Assembly (NCBI GenBank): GCA_021773635.1
Contig: JAJFJV010000006.1
Location: forward strand, 103,010-167,009
Length of the DNA: 64,000 nt
Direction: 5' to 3'
Origin: Gammaproteobacteria bacterium
Lineage (GTDB): Bacteria; Pseudomonadota; Gammaproteobacteria; HK1
Position 1 is the first letter of the stretch; each line of letters starts with the position of its first letter. The notes beneath the pieces are model-generated. The model was not told the origin of the DNA. It saw only the letters and a list, made by a program, of their open reading frames with translations, and ran no database searches. Positions 8,848-20,345 of the stretch are shown in pieces. Position numbers and translations under genes: made by a program.

Positions 8848-9960
8848 ATGAAATTTATAATATCCAGGGAAAAGTTATTGTATGCGCTGCAAAATGTTTA
8901 TGGCGTCGTGGAAAAACGTCAATCACTTCCCATATTGTCCAACGTACTGTTAGCCCTGGAAAACGAACACCTGAGTATTACGGCGACTGATATGGAGGTG
9001 GAGCTGGTCTCCCGGGTAGCGATAAGTGCTGCTGAGCTAACGGGAGAAACAACCATTCCGGCTCGCAAGCTACTTTCAATCTGCAAAGCCTTGCCGCAGG
9101 ATTCCGAGATACATTTTTCTGCAAAGGATCGGCGGGCAAGTATTCGTTCGGGCCGTAGTCGCTTTAATCTCAGTACCTTGGATGCCCTGGATTTTCCAGG
9201 TACTGAGGCTCTGAGCCAGATCGTCAAGCTGGTGGTCCAGCCTGGTTCACTGAAAAAGCTGCTGGATATGACCCAGTTTGCTATGGCCCACGATGATGTG
9301 CGTTATTACCTTAATGGCCTGCTACTGGAACTGGATGGCGATACCCTCAGGCTGGTGGCAACGGATGGTCACCGTCTGGCAAAGGGCGAGTTGCAATTGG
9401 AGCAGCTGGTGGAGGGTGAATTCAGGCAGGCCATCGTACCGCGCAAGGCGGTCGTTGAATTGGGAAGGTTACTGACTGAAGGGAACGAGACGGTCGAATT
9501 GGCTGTGGGGGGACAATCTCTGCAATTGGCCGTAGGAGAGGTGCGCTTTACCACCAAACTGGTGGATGGGCAGTACCCGGATTATCGTGGAGTTATACCG
9601 GATCTGGAGGATAATCAACGCATTCTGGAGGCCGACCGCGCTGATCTGAGGCAGGGATTAGCCCGGGCCGCGATACTTTCCAATGAGAAATACCGGACAG
9701 TTCGTCTTGCTTTGGGTGCTGGAGAACTGACGGTAGTTGCTAATAATCCGGAGCAGGAAGAGGCTGAGGAAGTTATCGATGTGGATTACTCAGCGGAGGC
9801 AATGGAGATCGGTTTCAACGTGACTTATCTGCTGGATGTATTGGCTGCCATTCCCTCGGAGAGGGTGCGTTTCTATTTTGGAGAGGCGGATAGAAGTTGT
9901 CTGATACGGGGGCTGGATGTGGATGACTGTGAATACGTGGTTATGCCCATTCGTCTCTAA
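8848..9960 (+). CDS. dnaN: DNA polymerase III subunit beta (sliding clamp)
   Basis: The 370-residue protein starts MKFIISREKLLYALQNVYGV and has three DnaN repeats. Characteristic elements are the KLLSICKALP segment in domain 1, YYLNGLLLE and ATDGHRLAKGE in the middle, and the conserved C-terminal VMPIRL, which contributes to the partner-binding pocket. The dimeric ring tethers DNA polymerase III and other repair proteins to DNA. The ribosome-binding site is poor (AAAGAG directly against the ATG). It follows the AT-rich spacer after dnaA and precedes recF by 68 bases. Confidence 0.98.
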   Translation: MKFIISREKLLYALQNVYGVVEKRQSLPILSNVLLALENEHLSITATDMEVELVSRVAISAAELTGETTIPARKLLSICKALPQDSEIHFSAKDRRASIRSGRSRFNLSTLDALDFPGTEALSQIVKLVVQPGSLKKLLDMTQFAMAHDDVRYYLNGLLLELDGDTLRLVATDGHRLAKGELQLEQLVEGEFRQAIVPRKAVVELGRLLTEGNETVELAVGGQSLQLAVGEVRFTTKLVDGQYPDYRGVIPDLEDNQRILEADRADLRQGLARAAILSNEKYRTVRLALGAGELTVVANNPEQEEAEEVIDVDYSAEAMEIGFNVTYLLDVLAAIPSERVRFYFGEADRSCLIRGLDVDDCEYVVMPIRL

Positions 9961-10028
9961 TTCGGTCGTTTGTTGACCACGTGTATGGATGCCAGGGCAG
10001 GTATTCCAGTAATTTTCGGTCGCTGTTG

Positions 10029-11105
10029 ATGCATCTCTCTCGTATTCAGGTGCAGGATCTGCGCATTGTGGATAGTGCGCGCCTGGACCCATCTCCCCGT
10101 CTAAATCTCATCACCGGCGCAAACGGCAGTGGAAAAAGTAGCCTGCTGGAAGCCGTCTATCTCATTGGAACGGGTCGTTCTTTCCGTACTCGCCGTAATA
10201 GAGAGCTTATTCAGCATGGGAGGGACAAGCTCTGTGTGAGTGCCACTTCGGTGGGGGAGGAGGGAGAACAGCAGACCCTGGGCATTGAGAAAACAAGTGA
10301 TTCCACGCGCATTCGTATCGGTGGGAAGAATATGTGGAATGCCTCCAGTTTGGCGCAGAATTTGCCGGTTATGGCGATACTTCCGGACAGTTTGGGAGTA
10401 GTGACTGGAAGTGCTGATCTACGGCGCAGCCTCATGGACTGGGCTTTGTTTCACGTGAAACCAGGATATTTGTCGCTATTACAATCCTATAAGCAGGCGC
10501 TAAGACAAAGAAATTCCCTGTTGCGCCAGGGTGGGGACGGGATCGCCCTGAAAAGTTGGGATGAACGCGTGGGAGAGTCTGGCCAGCTATTGCATGGCTG
10601 GCGGGAAAAATATCTTGGTGACGCCCAGGATATCGTTCGGGGATTCAGTGAACGATTGCTGGGTGTGACCGTGGATATACGCTACCGGGCAGGCTGGAAT
10701 ACGGAGACCGGCCTGAAAATTGCCTTGGAACGAAGTCAGGAGGCGGATCGAAAGCGCGGGAGTACCACCGTGGGGCCACACCGTGCGGACCTTGAGTTGT
10801 CGTCAGGGGGCATGGCGGTTCGGGGGCGCTTGTCCCGTGGTGAGGCCAAATTACTGGCAGTGGCGGTATTTCTAGCCTACGCACAATACGTGACGACGTG
10901 TATAGGACGAAAGCCGGTGCTCCTCATCGATGATTTGGCAGCGGAACTGGATGAGGAAAACAGACACCGTTTTCTTGATGCAGTGATCGGGATGGGAATT
11001 CAGGTATTTATCAGTGCCTCCGAGCCCCGGCTGCTGGATGCGACGCTTTCGGGAGGGACCGCGAGGTTTCACGTGGAACAAGGTGTAGTGCGTAGAGTGG
11101 TATAA
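10029..11105 (+). CDS. recF: DNA replication and repair protein RecF
   Basis: RecF loads RecA with RecO and RecR at single-strand gaps. I start at ATG 10029 (358 aa) because the conserved N-terminus MHLSRIQVQDLRIVDSARLD begins there; an upstream in-frame ATG at 9981 adds 16 residues with no family resemblance. An SMC-like Walker A, GANGSGKSS, is near residues 37-45. The signature region LSRGEAKLLAVAVFLA and Walker B PVLLIDDLAAELD are in the C-terminal third. The gene lies between dnaN and gyrB as expected. Confidence 0.96.
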   Translation: MHLSRIQVQDLRIVDSARLDPSPRLNLITGANGSGKSSLLEAVYLIGTGRSFRTRRNRELIQHGRDKLCVSATSVGEEGEQQTLGIEKTSDSTRIRIGGKNMWNASSLAQNLPVMAILPDSLGVVTGSADLRRSLMDWALFHVKPGYLSLLQSYKQALRQRNSLLRQGGDGIALKSWDERVGESGQLLHGWREKYLGDAQDIVRGFSERLLGVTVDIRYRAGWNTETGLKIALERSQEADRKRGSTTVGPHRADLELSSGGMAVRGRLSRGEAKLLAVAVFLAYAQYVTTCIGRKPVLLIDDLAAELDEENRHRFLDAVIGMGIQVFISASEPRLLDATLSGGTARFHVEQGVVRRVV

Positions 11106-11127
11106 TTTGGCGTCTGTATCACGATGA

Positions 11128-13593
<2,466 letters not shown>

Positions 13594-13606
13594 GTCCGAC
13601 AGACTC

Positions 13607-14305
13607 CTACGGGTTTGCGGCGCGGGCACAAACCCATAGTTCGATTCTCCGGACTCCAGCCTTGCTCAGACAATGGGCCAACTCAGCTGTGGTCGCACCG
13701 GTGGTCATGACGTCATCCAATAAGGCGATATGGCCGTATGGCGGTTTGGCCAGGACCTGGAAAGCACCACGGACGTTTTTCCGGCGAGCCGCCGCGGAAA
13801 GTTTTTGCTGGCTTTCGGTGGGTCGAATTCTGTGGACCCGGCTGAGATCCATGGGGAGATCCAGTCTGCGGGAGATGGGTCGGCCCATCTCCACCGCCTG
13901 GTTGTAGCCGCGTTGCCGCAGACGTGTGGGATGCAGGGGTACGGGAATCAGGCATTCCGGCATCTCAGGCCGTCGGCCACCGAGGGTGTCTGCCATCAAG
14001 TTTCCCAAAAGCCCGGCCGCTGCGAGATCGTTGTGATATTTGAGGCGGTGAATCTGGTGACGAATGGCTCCCCGATAGTGAAAAATCGCTCGACAGTGCT
14101 GGAAGGGTGGCGGGTGGCGCAGGCACCGGGGGCATGCGTGAGAGGCGGGCATGGGTTGGGCGCAGGTGGGGCAGGCATGGTTGAGATGGGGTAGTTCGGA
14201 CTTGCATGGTAAACAGATAGTTTTTCCAGGTGCCGCCATGCCGCCACACAGCAGACACTCGAAGCCACCAATGGTGCGCAGAGGATGGCTTGAAAAAGCG
14301 TGCAT
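13607..14305 (-). CDS. comF: ComF family amidophosphoribosyltransferase-like protein
   Basis: The 232-residue protein has a Cys-rich N-terminal zinc-binding region (CLLCGG, C..CKSE, CPTCAQPM, CPRC) and a type-I phosphoribosyltransferase domain. The PRPP loop appears as ALLDDVMTTGATTAE. YNQAVEMGRPISRRL and R..PTESQQKLS are family features. ComF proteins are linked to DNA uptake and recombination of incoming DNA; the enzymatic substrate is not established. It is convergent with gyrB (13 bases between stops) and divergent from bioC, the common comF/bio neighbourhood. Confidence 0.93.
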   Translation of the reverse strand: MHAFSSHPLRTIGGFECLLCGGMAAPGKTICLPCKSELPHLNHACPTCAQPMPASHACPRCLRHPPPFQHCRAIFHYRGAIRHQIHRLKYHNDLAAAGLLGNLMADTLGGRRPEMPECLIPVPLHPTRLRQRGYNQAVEMGRPISRRLDLPMDLSRVHRIRPTESQQKLSAAARRKNVRGAFQVLAKPPYGHIALLDDVMTTGATTAELAHCLSKAGVRRIELWVCARAANP

Positions 14306-14483
14306 GGCGTCTTCCTTGACGTGCTTCCATATGGACGAGGCGCCTACCCTACCGCAGGATGGGGTTCGGGGCGAATGCCAACAGGAAACAGGCCCTAATT
14401 GCTGATTTAAAGTAAGCGCTCACTCTCGTTGTGGGCCATATTTAATAACTGTTTATTATCAACTTTGTAACAGGTGTCAAAGC

Positions 14484-15386
14484 GTGAGTGAGATGAGGGC
14501 CGAGGTCGAATCCCCCTGGGTGCTGGATAAGGTTCAGGTGCGCAAGGCCTTTGAACGGGCGGCCATTTCCTATGATGGGGCGGCGTATCTGCAGCGCGAA
14601 GTTGGCAAGCGCCTGTTCGAGCATCTGGACCCTGTTTTGATACAGCCGAAGCGGATCCTGGATCTTGGCAGCGGCACGGGTGCAAGCCTGGGCGAGCTCA
14701 AGCGGCGTTATTCGCGGGCTTCGATATTTGCCCTGGACCTGGCGGCGGGAATGCTGCAGCGAGCGCGGAGCAAGCAGCGATGGTCGTGGCGCAGGCCCGC
14801 TTATGTGTGCGCCGATGCAGAAGCCTTGCCCCTGGCAACGGCCAGCGTCGATCTGATTTTTTCAAATCTCACTTTTCAGTGGTGCAACCGTCTGGACCAC
14901 CTGTTTGGCGAGTGTGCCCGTGTACTGCGTCCCGGGGGATTGATCCTGTTTTCCACCTTCGGACCGGACACCCTTGAGGAGCTGCGCGCCAGTTGGGAGG
15001 CCGTGGATGGTTATACACACGTAAACCGTTTCGCGGATATGCATGATTTGGGCGATGCCATGGTGGGATCGGGTTTTTCGGAAGTGGTTATGGACCGGGA
15101 GCAGATAAATGTTCATTACTCCGAACTCAAATATCTCCTGCGCGAGCTCAAATCGATCGGTGCACATAATGTAACCGGCGGGAGAAGTCGTGGCCTAACC
15201 AGCCGGGCGCGTCTCCAAGCCTTGACCGAACACTACGAGCAGTTTCGCCATGCAGGCAAGTTGCCAGCAAGTTACGAGGTCGTTTATGGCCACGCCTGGC
15301 GTATGGCGCCGACCGCCAAAACCATCCCTATTTCTCAGTTGCGGGGGCTAAAGGGCAGCAAGGCTCCGGCCTCGAAAAGACCCTGA
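14484..15386 (+). CDS. bioC: Malonyl-ACP O-methyltransferase BioC
   Basis: BioC methylates malonyl-ACP with S-adenosylmethionine so that fatty-acid enzymes can build the pimeloyl moiety of biotin. The protein starts at GTG 14484 (300 aa); ATG 14493 is an alternative three codons in. The class I methyltransferase fold shows motif I ILDLGSGTGASLGEL, the acidic residue in FALDLAAGMLQRAR, and DLIFSNLTFQWC. The N-terminal VRKAFERAAISYDGAA segment is typical of BioC. It is divergent from comF. No bioH, bioF or bioD is next to it, so the rest of the pathway must be elsewhere. Confidence 0.93.
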   Translation: MSEMRAEVESPWVLDKVQVRKAFERAAISYDGAAYLQREVGKRLFEHLDPVLIQPKRILDLGSGTGASLGELKRRYSRASIFALDLAAGMLQRARSKQRWSWRRPAYVCADAEALPLATASVDLIFSNLTFQWCNRLDHLFGECARVLRPGGLILFSTFGPDTLEELRASWEAVDGYTHVNRFADMHDLGDAMVGSGFSEVVMDREQINVHYSELKYLLRELKSIGAHNVTGGRSRGLTSRARLQALTEHYEQFRHAGKLPASYEVVYGHAWRMAPTAKTIPISQLRGLKGSKAPASKRP

Positions 15387-15401
15387 ATTATGTAGGGTCT
15401 T
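15377..15401 (+). terminator. Hairpin across the bioC stop codon, possible weak terminator
   Basis: AAGACCCT (15377-15384) pairs perfectly with AGGGTCTT (15394-15401) around a 9-base loop that contains the end of the bioC stop. No T-run follows, so intrinsic termination is uncertain. The rest of the spacer to coxB (15402-15672) holds a CGCGCG-TTTTTTCGGG-CGCGCG hairpin at 15432-15453 and no gene I can support. Confidence 0.35.
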
Positions 15402-15672
15402 GCACGCAAAAATGGGCTGGTGTATCTTTCTCGCGCGTTTTTTCGGGCGCGCGCCAACAAACCTGCCTGCTCGGCAGAAAAAATAATATGGCGTGCAACA
15501 CGGTGGTTTTAGCAATAAATGCTTGCGTTTCGGGTATCATCCGGCGCTGGCAGCGGGCAATGCATCGCCAAGTGTCGTCTAGCAGGGCGCCACTGAGGAT
15601 GATGAATTACTACTTTATGCCCTCTTGATTCTATATACATGGCAAGTTCACCAACTTGGGAGTAACCAAGGG

Positions 15673-16812
15673 ATGTTCCGGAGCAAGACAAGCACGAGAC
15701 TCAACGGTCTGTTGGGTGTTGGACTAACACTGGGGACGGCAGATGCGCTCGCGGCGTGGACCCTGAACCTCAGTCCAGGGGTTACTCCTATAAGCCGCGC
15801 TGTGTTCGACCTTCATACCCTGCTGATGTGGGTTTGTGTCGTTATCGCTATCGGTGTTTTCGGGGTGATGTTCTGGTCCATTTTCCATCACCGCAAGTCC
15901 AGGGGCGCGGTGCCCGCCAAGTTTACCCACAGCACCATTGTCGAAGTGGTCTGGACGACCATCCCCTTTCTCATCCTGGTCGGGACGGCCATTCCTGCTA
16001 CCAAGGCCATCATTCTGATGGAGGAGACGGGTGAGGCCGCTGATATGACCATCAAGGTCACCGGTTATCAGTGGAAATGGAAGTACGAGTACCTGGATGA
16101 GGATATTTCCTTTTTCAGTAATCTCGCCGCTACCAGCCGGGACGTCAGAAATGGTGGCGATCCCCGTGGCGTGAAAAATTATCTCCTTGAGGTGGATAAT
16201 GAACTGGTGGTCCCCGTCAACAAGCGCATTCGCTTTCTGATCACCGCTGATGACGTTCTCCACTCTTGGTGGATACCCGCCTTTGGCATGAAACGCGATG
16301 CCATCCCGGGCTTTATGAACGAAATGTGGGCCAGCATAGACACCCCCGGAACCTACAGGGGTCAGTGTGCCGAGCTCTGTGGCAAGGACCACGGCTATAT
16401 GCCCATCGTTGTGGTTGCCAAGTCTGAGGTTGAATATCGCCAGTGGGTTGCCGGCAAGCAGGGCGCGGCCAGGGCCGAGCAGGCTGCTGCTGGTAAAACC
16501 TGGAACAAGGCAGAATTGCTGGCTCGTGGCGAACAGGTCTACAACACCTCTTGTGCAGCCTGTCACCAGGCCAATGGTGCGGGCCTCCCGGGCGTATTTC
16601 CGGCAATTACCGGCAGTGCAGTTGCCATTGGTCCCCAGGATGCCCATCTCGATATCGTGATGAACGGCAAGAAGGGTACGGCGATGCAGGCCTTTGCGGC
16701 ACAACTGAGCGATACCGATATCGCGGCTGTGGTCAGCTACCAACGTAATGCACTGGGAAATTCCGTGGGCGATTCTGTCCAGCCGTCTGATGTCAAGGCG
16801 AAACGGCGCTAG
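15673..16812 (+). CDS. coxB: Cytochrome c oxidase subunit II with fused cytochrome c domain
   Basis: Subunit II takes electrons from cytochrome c through the binuclear CuA centre. I start at ATG 15673 (379 aa), which gives a clear signal peptide (MFRSKTSTRLNGLLGVG... cut after ADALA). Two membrane helices follow (about 45-67 and 88-108). The CuA ligands are in VLHSWWIPAFG and GQCAELCGKDHGYM. A C-terminal extension carries a class I haem c motif, CAACH, with an axial Met in the GKKGTAMQAF region. This is a caa3-like arrangement. It is the first gene of the cox cluster, 23 bases before ctaD. Confidence 0.96.
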   Translation: MFRSKTSTRLNGLLGVGLTLGTADALAAWTLNLSPGVTPISRAVFDLHTLLMWVCVVIAIGVFGVMFWSIFHHRKSRGAVPAKFTHSTIVEVVWTTIPFLILVGTAIPATKAIILMEETGEAADMTIKVTGYQWKWKYEYLDEDISFFSNLAATSRDVRNGGDPRGVKNYLLEVDNELVVPVNKRIRFLITADDVLHSWWIPAFGMKRDAIPGFMNEMWASIDTPGTYRGQCAELCGKDHGYMPIVVVAKSEVEYRQWVAGKQGAARAEQAAAGKTWNKAELLARGEQVYNTSCAACHQANGAGLPGVFPAITGSAVAIGPQDAHLDIVMNGKKGTAMQAFAAQLSDTDIAAVVSYQRNALGNSVGDSVQPSDVKAKRR

Positions 16813-16835
16813 CGCCGAGTCGGAGGATTAGATAG

Positions 16836-18404
16836 ATGAATACCGCAAGTAATCACGATGCACATGGCCCCAAGAGTGGCATCATGCGTTGGATAACCAC
16901 CACCAACCACAAAGACATCGGCAATATGTATCTCATCGTTGCGCTGGCGATGTTCTTCGTCGGTGGTGCGATGGCAATGGTCATTCGGGCCGAGCTGTTT
17001 CAGCCCGGTTTGCAGCTGGTCAACCCGCATTTCTTCAACCAGATGACCACGCTGCATGCGCTCATCATGGTCTTTGGTGCGGTAATGCCGGCCTTTGTGG
17101 GCTTTGCCAACTGGCAGGTCCCGCTGATGATTGGCGCACCGGATATGGCCCTGCCAAGGTTGAATAACTGGAGCTTCTGGTTGCTGCCCTTTGCGGCGGT
17201 GATGCTGGTCTCCACGCTATTTATGGAGGGCGGTGCACCCGCTGCCGGCTGGACCATGTATCCACCGCTGGTGCAGCAGACCGGTGATGCCTTTCCTTTC
17301 CTTATTTTCACCGTCCACCTGCTGGGCATGTCCTCCATTTTGGGCGCCATTAACATCATCGTGACCATCGTTAATATGCGTGCCCCGGGCATGACCCTGC
17401 TGAAGATGCCGATGTTTGTCTGGACCTGGCTGATTACCGCCTTCCTGCTGATTGCGGTGATGCCGGTATTCGCAGGCGCAGTGACCATGCTGCTCACGGA
17501 CCAGTACTTCGGTACCTCCTTCTTCAATACCGCGGGCGGTGGCGATCCGGTGTTGTTCCAGCATCTGTTCTGGTTCTTCGGGCATCCCGAGGTCTACATC
17601 ATGATCCTGCCCTCCTTCGGGGTCATCTCGCAGGTCATCCCGACCTTTGCCCGCAAGCCGCTGTTTGGCTATGCCTCCATGGTTTATGCCACCGCGGCCA
17701 TTGCCTTCCTGTCCTTTATCGTCTGGGCGCACCACATGTTCACCGTGGGCATGCCGATTTCCGGCCAGCTCTACTTCATGTATGCGACGGTACTTATCGC
17801 CGTGCCTACCGGAGTCAAGGTGTTCAACTGGCTGGCCACCATGTGGCGCGGCTCCATGACCTTCGAGACACCGATGCTGTTCGCCCTCGGGGTGGTGGTG
17901 ATGTTTACCTTCGGTGGTTTCACCGGGGTGATGATGGGCACTGCACCCACCGATGTGCAGTATCACGACAGCTATTTCATCGTCGCCCATTTCCACTACA
18001 CGCTGGTGTCGGGTGCGGTGTTCTCGGTCTTCTGCGGGGCTTACTACTGGTTACCGAAGTGGACCGGCTACATGTACGACGAAAAATTGGGCAAGCTGCA
18101 TTTCTGGCTGACCGCCATCTCCTTTAACGTGCTGTTTTTCCCGCAGCACTTCCTCGGGCTGGCCGGTATGCCGCGCCGTATTCCCGACTATGCGTTGCAG
18201 TTTGCCGACTGGAATATGGTGTCGAGCATCGGTGGCTTTGCCTTTGGCCTGGCGCAGTTGATCTTCCTCTGGGTGGTTATCAAGGCTGTGCGTGGCGGCG
18301 AGCCAGCTAGCGACGAAGTGTGGGAAGGTGCTGATGGCCTGGAGTGGACCCTGAGTTCTCCGCCGCCATACCACAGCTTTAACGAAGCACCCAAGGTCAG
18401 TTAG
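16836..18404 (+). CDS. ctaD: Cytochrome c oxidase subunit I
   Basis: This is the catalytic subunit of the haem-copper oxidase, binding haem a, haem a3 and CuB and pumping protons. The 522-residue protein has twelve membrane helices and starts with IMRWITTTNHKDIGNMYL. Key residues include HALIMVFGAVMPAFVGFANW, the CuB/Tyr helix FWFFGHPEVYIMILP, AHHMFTVGMP, and the haem ligands in HDSYFIVAHFHYTL. The GHPEVY motif with cross-linked Tyr marks an A-type oxidase. A 36-residue gene follows after 27 bases. Confidence 0.98.
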   Translation: MNTASNHDAHGPKSGIMRWITTTNHKDIGNMYLIVALAMFFVGGAMAMVIRAELFQPGLQLVNPHFFNQMTTLHALIMVFGAVMPAFVGFANWQVPLMIGAPDMALPRLNNWSFWLLPFAAVMLVSTLFMEGGAPAAGWTMYPPLVQQTGDAFPFLIFTVHLLGMSSILGAINIIVTIVNMRAPGMTLLKMPMFVWTWLITAFLLIAVMPVFAGAVTMLLTDQYFGTSFFNTAGGGDPVLFQHLFWFFGHPEVYIMILPSFGVISQVIPTFARKPLFGYASMVYATAAIAFLSFIVWAHHMFTVGMPISGQLYFMYATVLIAVPTGVKVFNWLATMWRGSMTFETPMLFALGVVVMFTFGGFTGVMMGTAPTDVQYHDSYFIVAHFHYTLVSGAVFSVFCGAYYWLPKWTGYMYDEKLGKLHFWLTAISFNVLFFPQHFLGLAGMPRRIPDYALQFADWNMVSSIGGFAFGLAQLIFLWVVIKAVRGGEPASDEVWEGADGLEWTLSSPPPYHSFNEAPKVS

Positions 18405-18431
18405 TTGCAAGCCGGGGCGGAGGCAACGGGA

Positions 18432-18542
18432 ATGGACAAGAACTTGCGTCGTGCCAATCTGCGCACCGCGCTGGTTCTTATAGCGGTGGCCGTTAGCTTT
18501 TATCTGGGTTTTATTCTGTTACAGGTCGCACGGGGTACATAG
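18432..18542 (+). CDS. Small single-helix protein in the cox operon (oxidase small assembly protein type)
   Basis: An ATG at 18432 opens a 36-residue frame MDKNLRRANLRTALVLIAVA... ending QVARGT with TAG at 18540-18542. It has a basic N-terminus and one membrane helix, and the start is preceded by GGAGGCAACGGGA. It lies between ctaD and ctaG, 27 bases after one and 3 before the other. Very short membrane proteins in this slot are known in proteobacterial cox operons and have been annotated as small assembly proteins. The function is inferred only from position. Confidence 0.75.
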   Translation: MDKNLRRANLRTALVLIAVAVSFYLGFILLQVARGT

Positions 18543-18545
18543 CGC

Positions 18546-19073
18546 GTGGGAGATGCCGCTAACAAGCGGGTTACCGTACAGCTCGCTCTGGTGGTGGTGG
18601 CGATGTTCGGTTTTGGCTTCGCCATGGTGCCGCTGTATGACGTGCTCTGTGATCTGACCGGGCTTAATGGCAAGACCGGGGTGGCCAGCGCCGAGGGGCT
18701 GGATGGTGTCGTCGATGAAGAGCGCTGGGTAACGGTAGAATTTACGGCGAATGTGAATAGCCAGCTGCCGTGGAAGTTTCACCCCAACCAGAAACGCATC
18801 CGGGTTCACCCGGGCAAGGTATATGCGGCCAGTTACTACGCCGAGAATTTATCTGAACTGGCGGTGGTGGGGCAGGCGGTGCCCAGTGTGACCCCCAGTC
18901 GATCGGCAAGATATTTCAGCAAGACTGAATGTTTTTGTTTTAACCAGCAGCGCCTGGAGGCGGGTAAAGGGGAAGAAATGCCGCTGCGTTTTATAGTGGA
19001 TAAGGCGCTTCCCAAAGAGATCACGACCATCACGCTGGCCTATACGTTTTTCAAATCCGAGGGTGAGGGCTGA
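18546..19073 (+). CDS. ctaG: Cytochrome c oxidase assembly protein CtaG (Cox11)
   Basis: Cox11/CtaG delivers copper to the CuB site of subunit I. It starts at GTG 18546 (175 aa). One N-terminal membrane helix with FGFGFAMVPLYDVLCDLTG is followed by an immunoglobulin-like periplasmic domain. The copper-binding motif appears as TECFCFNQQ, and PWKFHPNQ is a conserved element. It begins 3 bases after the 36-residue gene, suggesting translational coupling. It precedes coxC, as is usual. Confidence 0.96.
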   Translation: MGDAANKRVTVQLALVVVAMFGFGFAMVPLYDVLCDLTGLNGKTGVASAEGLDGVVDEERWVTVEFTANVNSQLPWKFHPNQKRIRVHPGKVYAASYYAENLSELAVVGQAVPSVTPSRSARYFSKTECFCFNQQRLEAGKGEEMPLRFIVDKALPKEITTITLAYTFFKSEGEG

Positions 19074-19125
19074 TATTGGCCTGGACCCATAACTGAGTTA
19101 AGCCTTAACGAGAGGATGCGCGACG

Positions 19126-19992
19126 ATGTCTGACGCACAGAGCGCTTATTACGTACCCGAAGGTAGTGCCTTACCCTTTGTTGGAACTGCGGGATTATTC
19201 ATTTTGTTTGCCGGCTTTGGTGCCTTTTTGAATGGTGTCAGCGCGGGCTCAATGGCGATGCTGCTTGGCTTCGCCATTCTTCTGGTGATGATCTTCGGCT
19301 GGTTTGGTGCGGTTATCCGTGAGAGCGAGGCCGGGCTATACAATGACAAGGTTGATCGGACCTATCGCTGGTCCATGGCATGGTTCATCTTCTCCGAGGT
19401 GGCATTTTTCGCGGCATTTTTTGGCACTCTTTACTATGTACGCAGCTTCTCTGTGCCGTGGCTCGGTGGACTGGGTAGCGAGGCGCTGACCGGTCAGCTC
19501 TTGCATCCGACATTTGAAGCGGTATGGCCCACCAACGGTCCGGGACAGTTGGGCGGACATTTCGAAGCCATGGGGGCTTGGGGTCTGCCGGCCTTGAATA
19601 CCGTCATTCTTCTTTCCAGTGGCGCCACAGTCACCTGGGCACACTGGGGTTTGCTCAAGAATAATCGCACCCAGTTCACTCTGGGTCTGGCCCTTACGGT
19701 CATTTTGGGCGCATTGTTCATCGGCTTTCAGGCGACTGAATATGCCCATGGTTTCAGTGAACTAAACCTGACCCTGGAGTCTGGAATTTACGGCTCTACC
19801 TTCTATATGTTGACCGGCTTTCATGGCTTGCACGTCACTATTGGGGCGATCATGCTGGCGGTGATATTTTTCCGCGCCCTGAAGGGGCATTTCACACCGG
19901 ACAATCATTTCGCCTTCGAGGCAGTGGCCTGGTACTGGCACTTCGTGGACGTGGTGTGGCTTGGTCTGTTTATCTTTGTGTACTGGTTATAG
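19126..19992 (+). CDS. coxC: Cytochrome c oxidase subunit III
   Basis: Subunit III stabilises the oxidase and supports proton uptake. The 288-residue protein has seven predicted membrane helices. Family residues include WFGAVIRESEAGLYN, SMAWFIFSEVAFFAAFFG, FHGLHVTIGAIML and the final AWYWHFVDVVWLGLFIFVYWL stretch. A Shine-Dalgarno AGAGGA lies upstream. It closes the first part of the cox cluster and is followed by a strong terminator. Confidence 0.97.
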   Translation: MSDAQSAYYVPEGSALPFVGTAGLFILFAGFGAFLNGVSAGSMAMLLGFAILLVMIFGWFGAVIRESEAGLYNDKVDRTYRWSMAWFIFSEVAFFAAFFGTLYYVRSFSVPWLGGLGSEALTGQLLHPTFEAVWPTNGPGQLGGHFEAMGAWGLPALNTVILLSSGATVTWAHWGLLKNNRTQFTLGLALTVILGALFIGFQATEYAHGFSELNLTLESGIYGSTFYMLTGFHGLHVTIGAIMLAVIFFRALKGHFTPDNHFAFEAVAWYWHFVDVVWLGLFIFVYWL

Positions 19993-20005
19993 CCAATCCG
20001 ATAGT

Positions 20006-20041
20006 GAAAAAAGGCGCTACCATTGGTAGCGCCTTTTTTTT
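20006..20041. terminator. Bidirectional intrinsic terminator between coxC and the twin-TM gene
   Basis: GGCGCTACC (20013-20021) pairs with GGTAGCGCC (20025-20033) around ATT. It is flanked by A6 on the left and T8 on the right, so it can end transcription of coxC on the right strand and of the small gene at 20061-20273 on the left strand. Confidence 0.92.
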
Positions 20042-20060
20042 GTGGCGTGAATTTGAAAAA

Positions 20061-20273
20061 TCATGGCGTAATACCGTGGGGCTGTATGACTCCCGCGGCG
20101 AACAGGCCAAGTAGCAGCAAGAATAGCCCGAGGGATAATCCGATACGTAACGTCAGCGCTTTTGCCGTCTTTTCGGGGCCACCTTTTTTGTTGTTGAGCA
20201 TGGCAAATAGCGCCGAGCCCAGGCTTACTAGAATGGCAATGAATAATACAACTACGAGGTATTTTCCCAGCAT
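20061..20273 (-). CDS. Twin-transmembrane protein (DUF2909 type)
   Basis: The 70-residue protein has two membrane helices (LVVVLFIAILVSLGSALFAML and a second at about 44-62) separated by a short basic cytoplasmic-type loop, NNKKGGPEKTAKAL. The twin-helix pattern with GSALF...K..T.KALT matches the small protein often encoded, in opposite orientation, between coxC and SURF1 in gammaproteobacteria. It is divergent from the SURF1 gene with 72 bases between starts and ends at a shared bidirectional terminator. The role in oxidase biogenesis is inferred from position only. Confidence 0.82.
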   Translation of the reverse strand: MLGKYLVVVLFIAILVSLGSALFAMLNNKKGGPEKTAKALTLRIGLSLGLFLLLLGLFAAGVIQPHGITP

Positions 20274-20345
20274 CGGCGTGCCTCCGGTGGTGATACCCGA
20301 CAGTATAGGCCGGGCTGCTACTGTAGCGGGCGTTCGAGTGGCGTG

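Noticed and set aside
14405..14484. Possible BirA operator before bioC (TTTGTAAC...GTCAAAG)
   Set aside because: The half-sites do not match the TTGTAAACC/GGTTTACAA arms, and the spacing is wrong.
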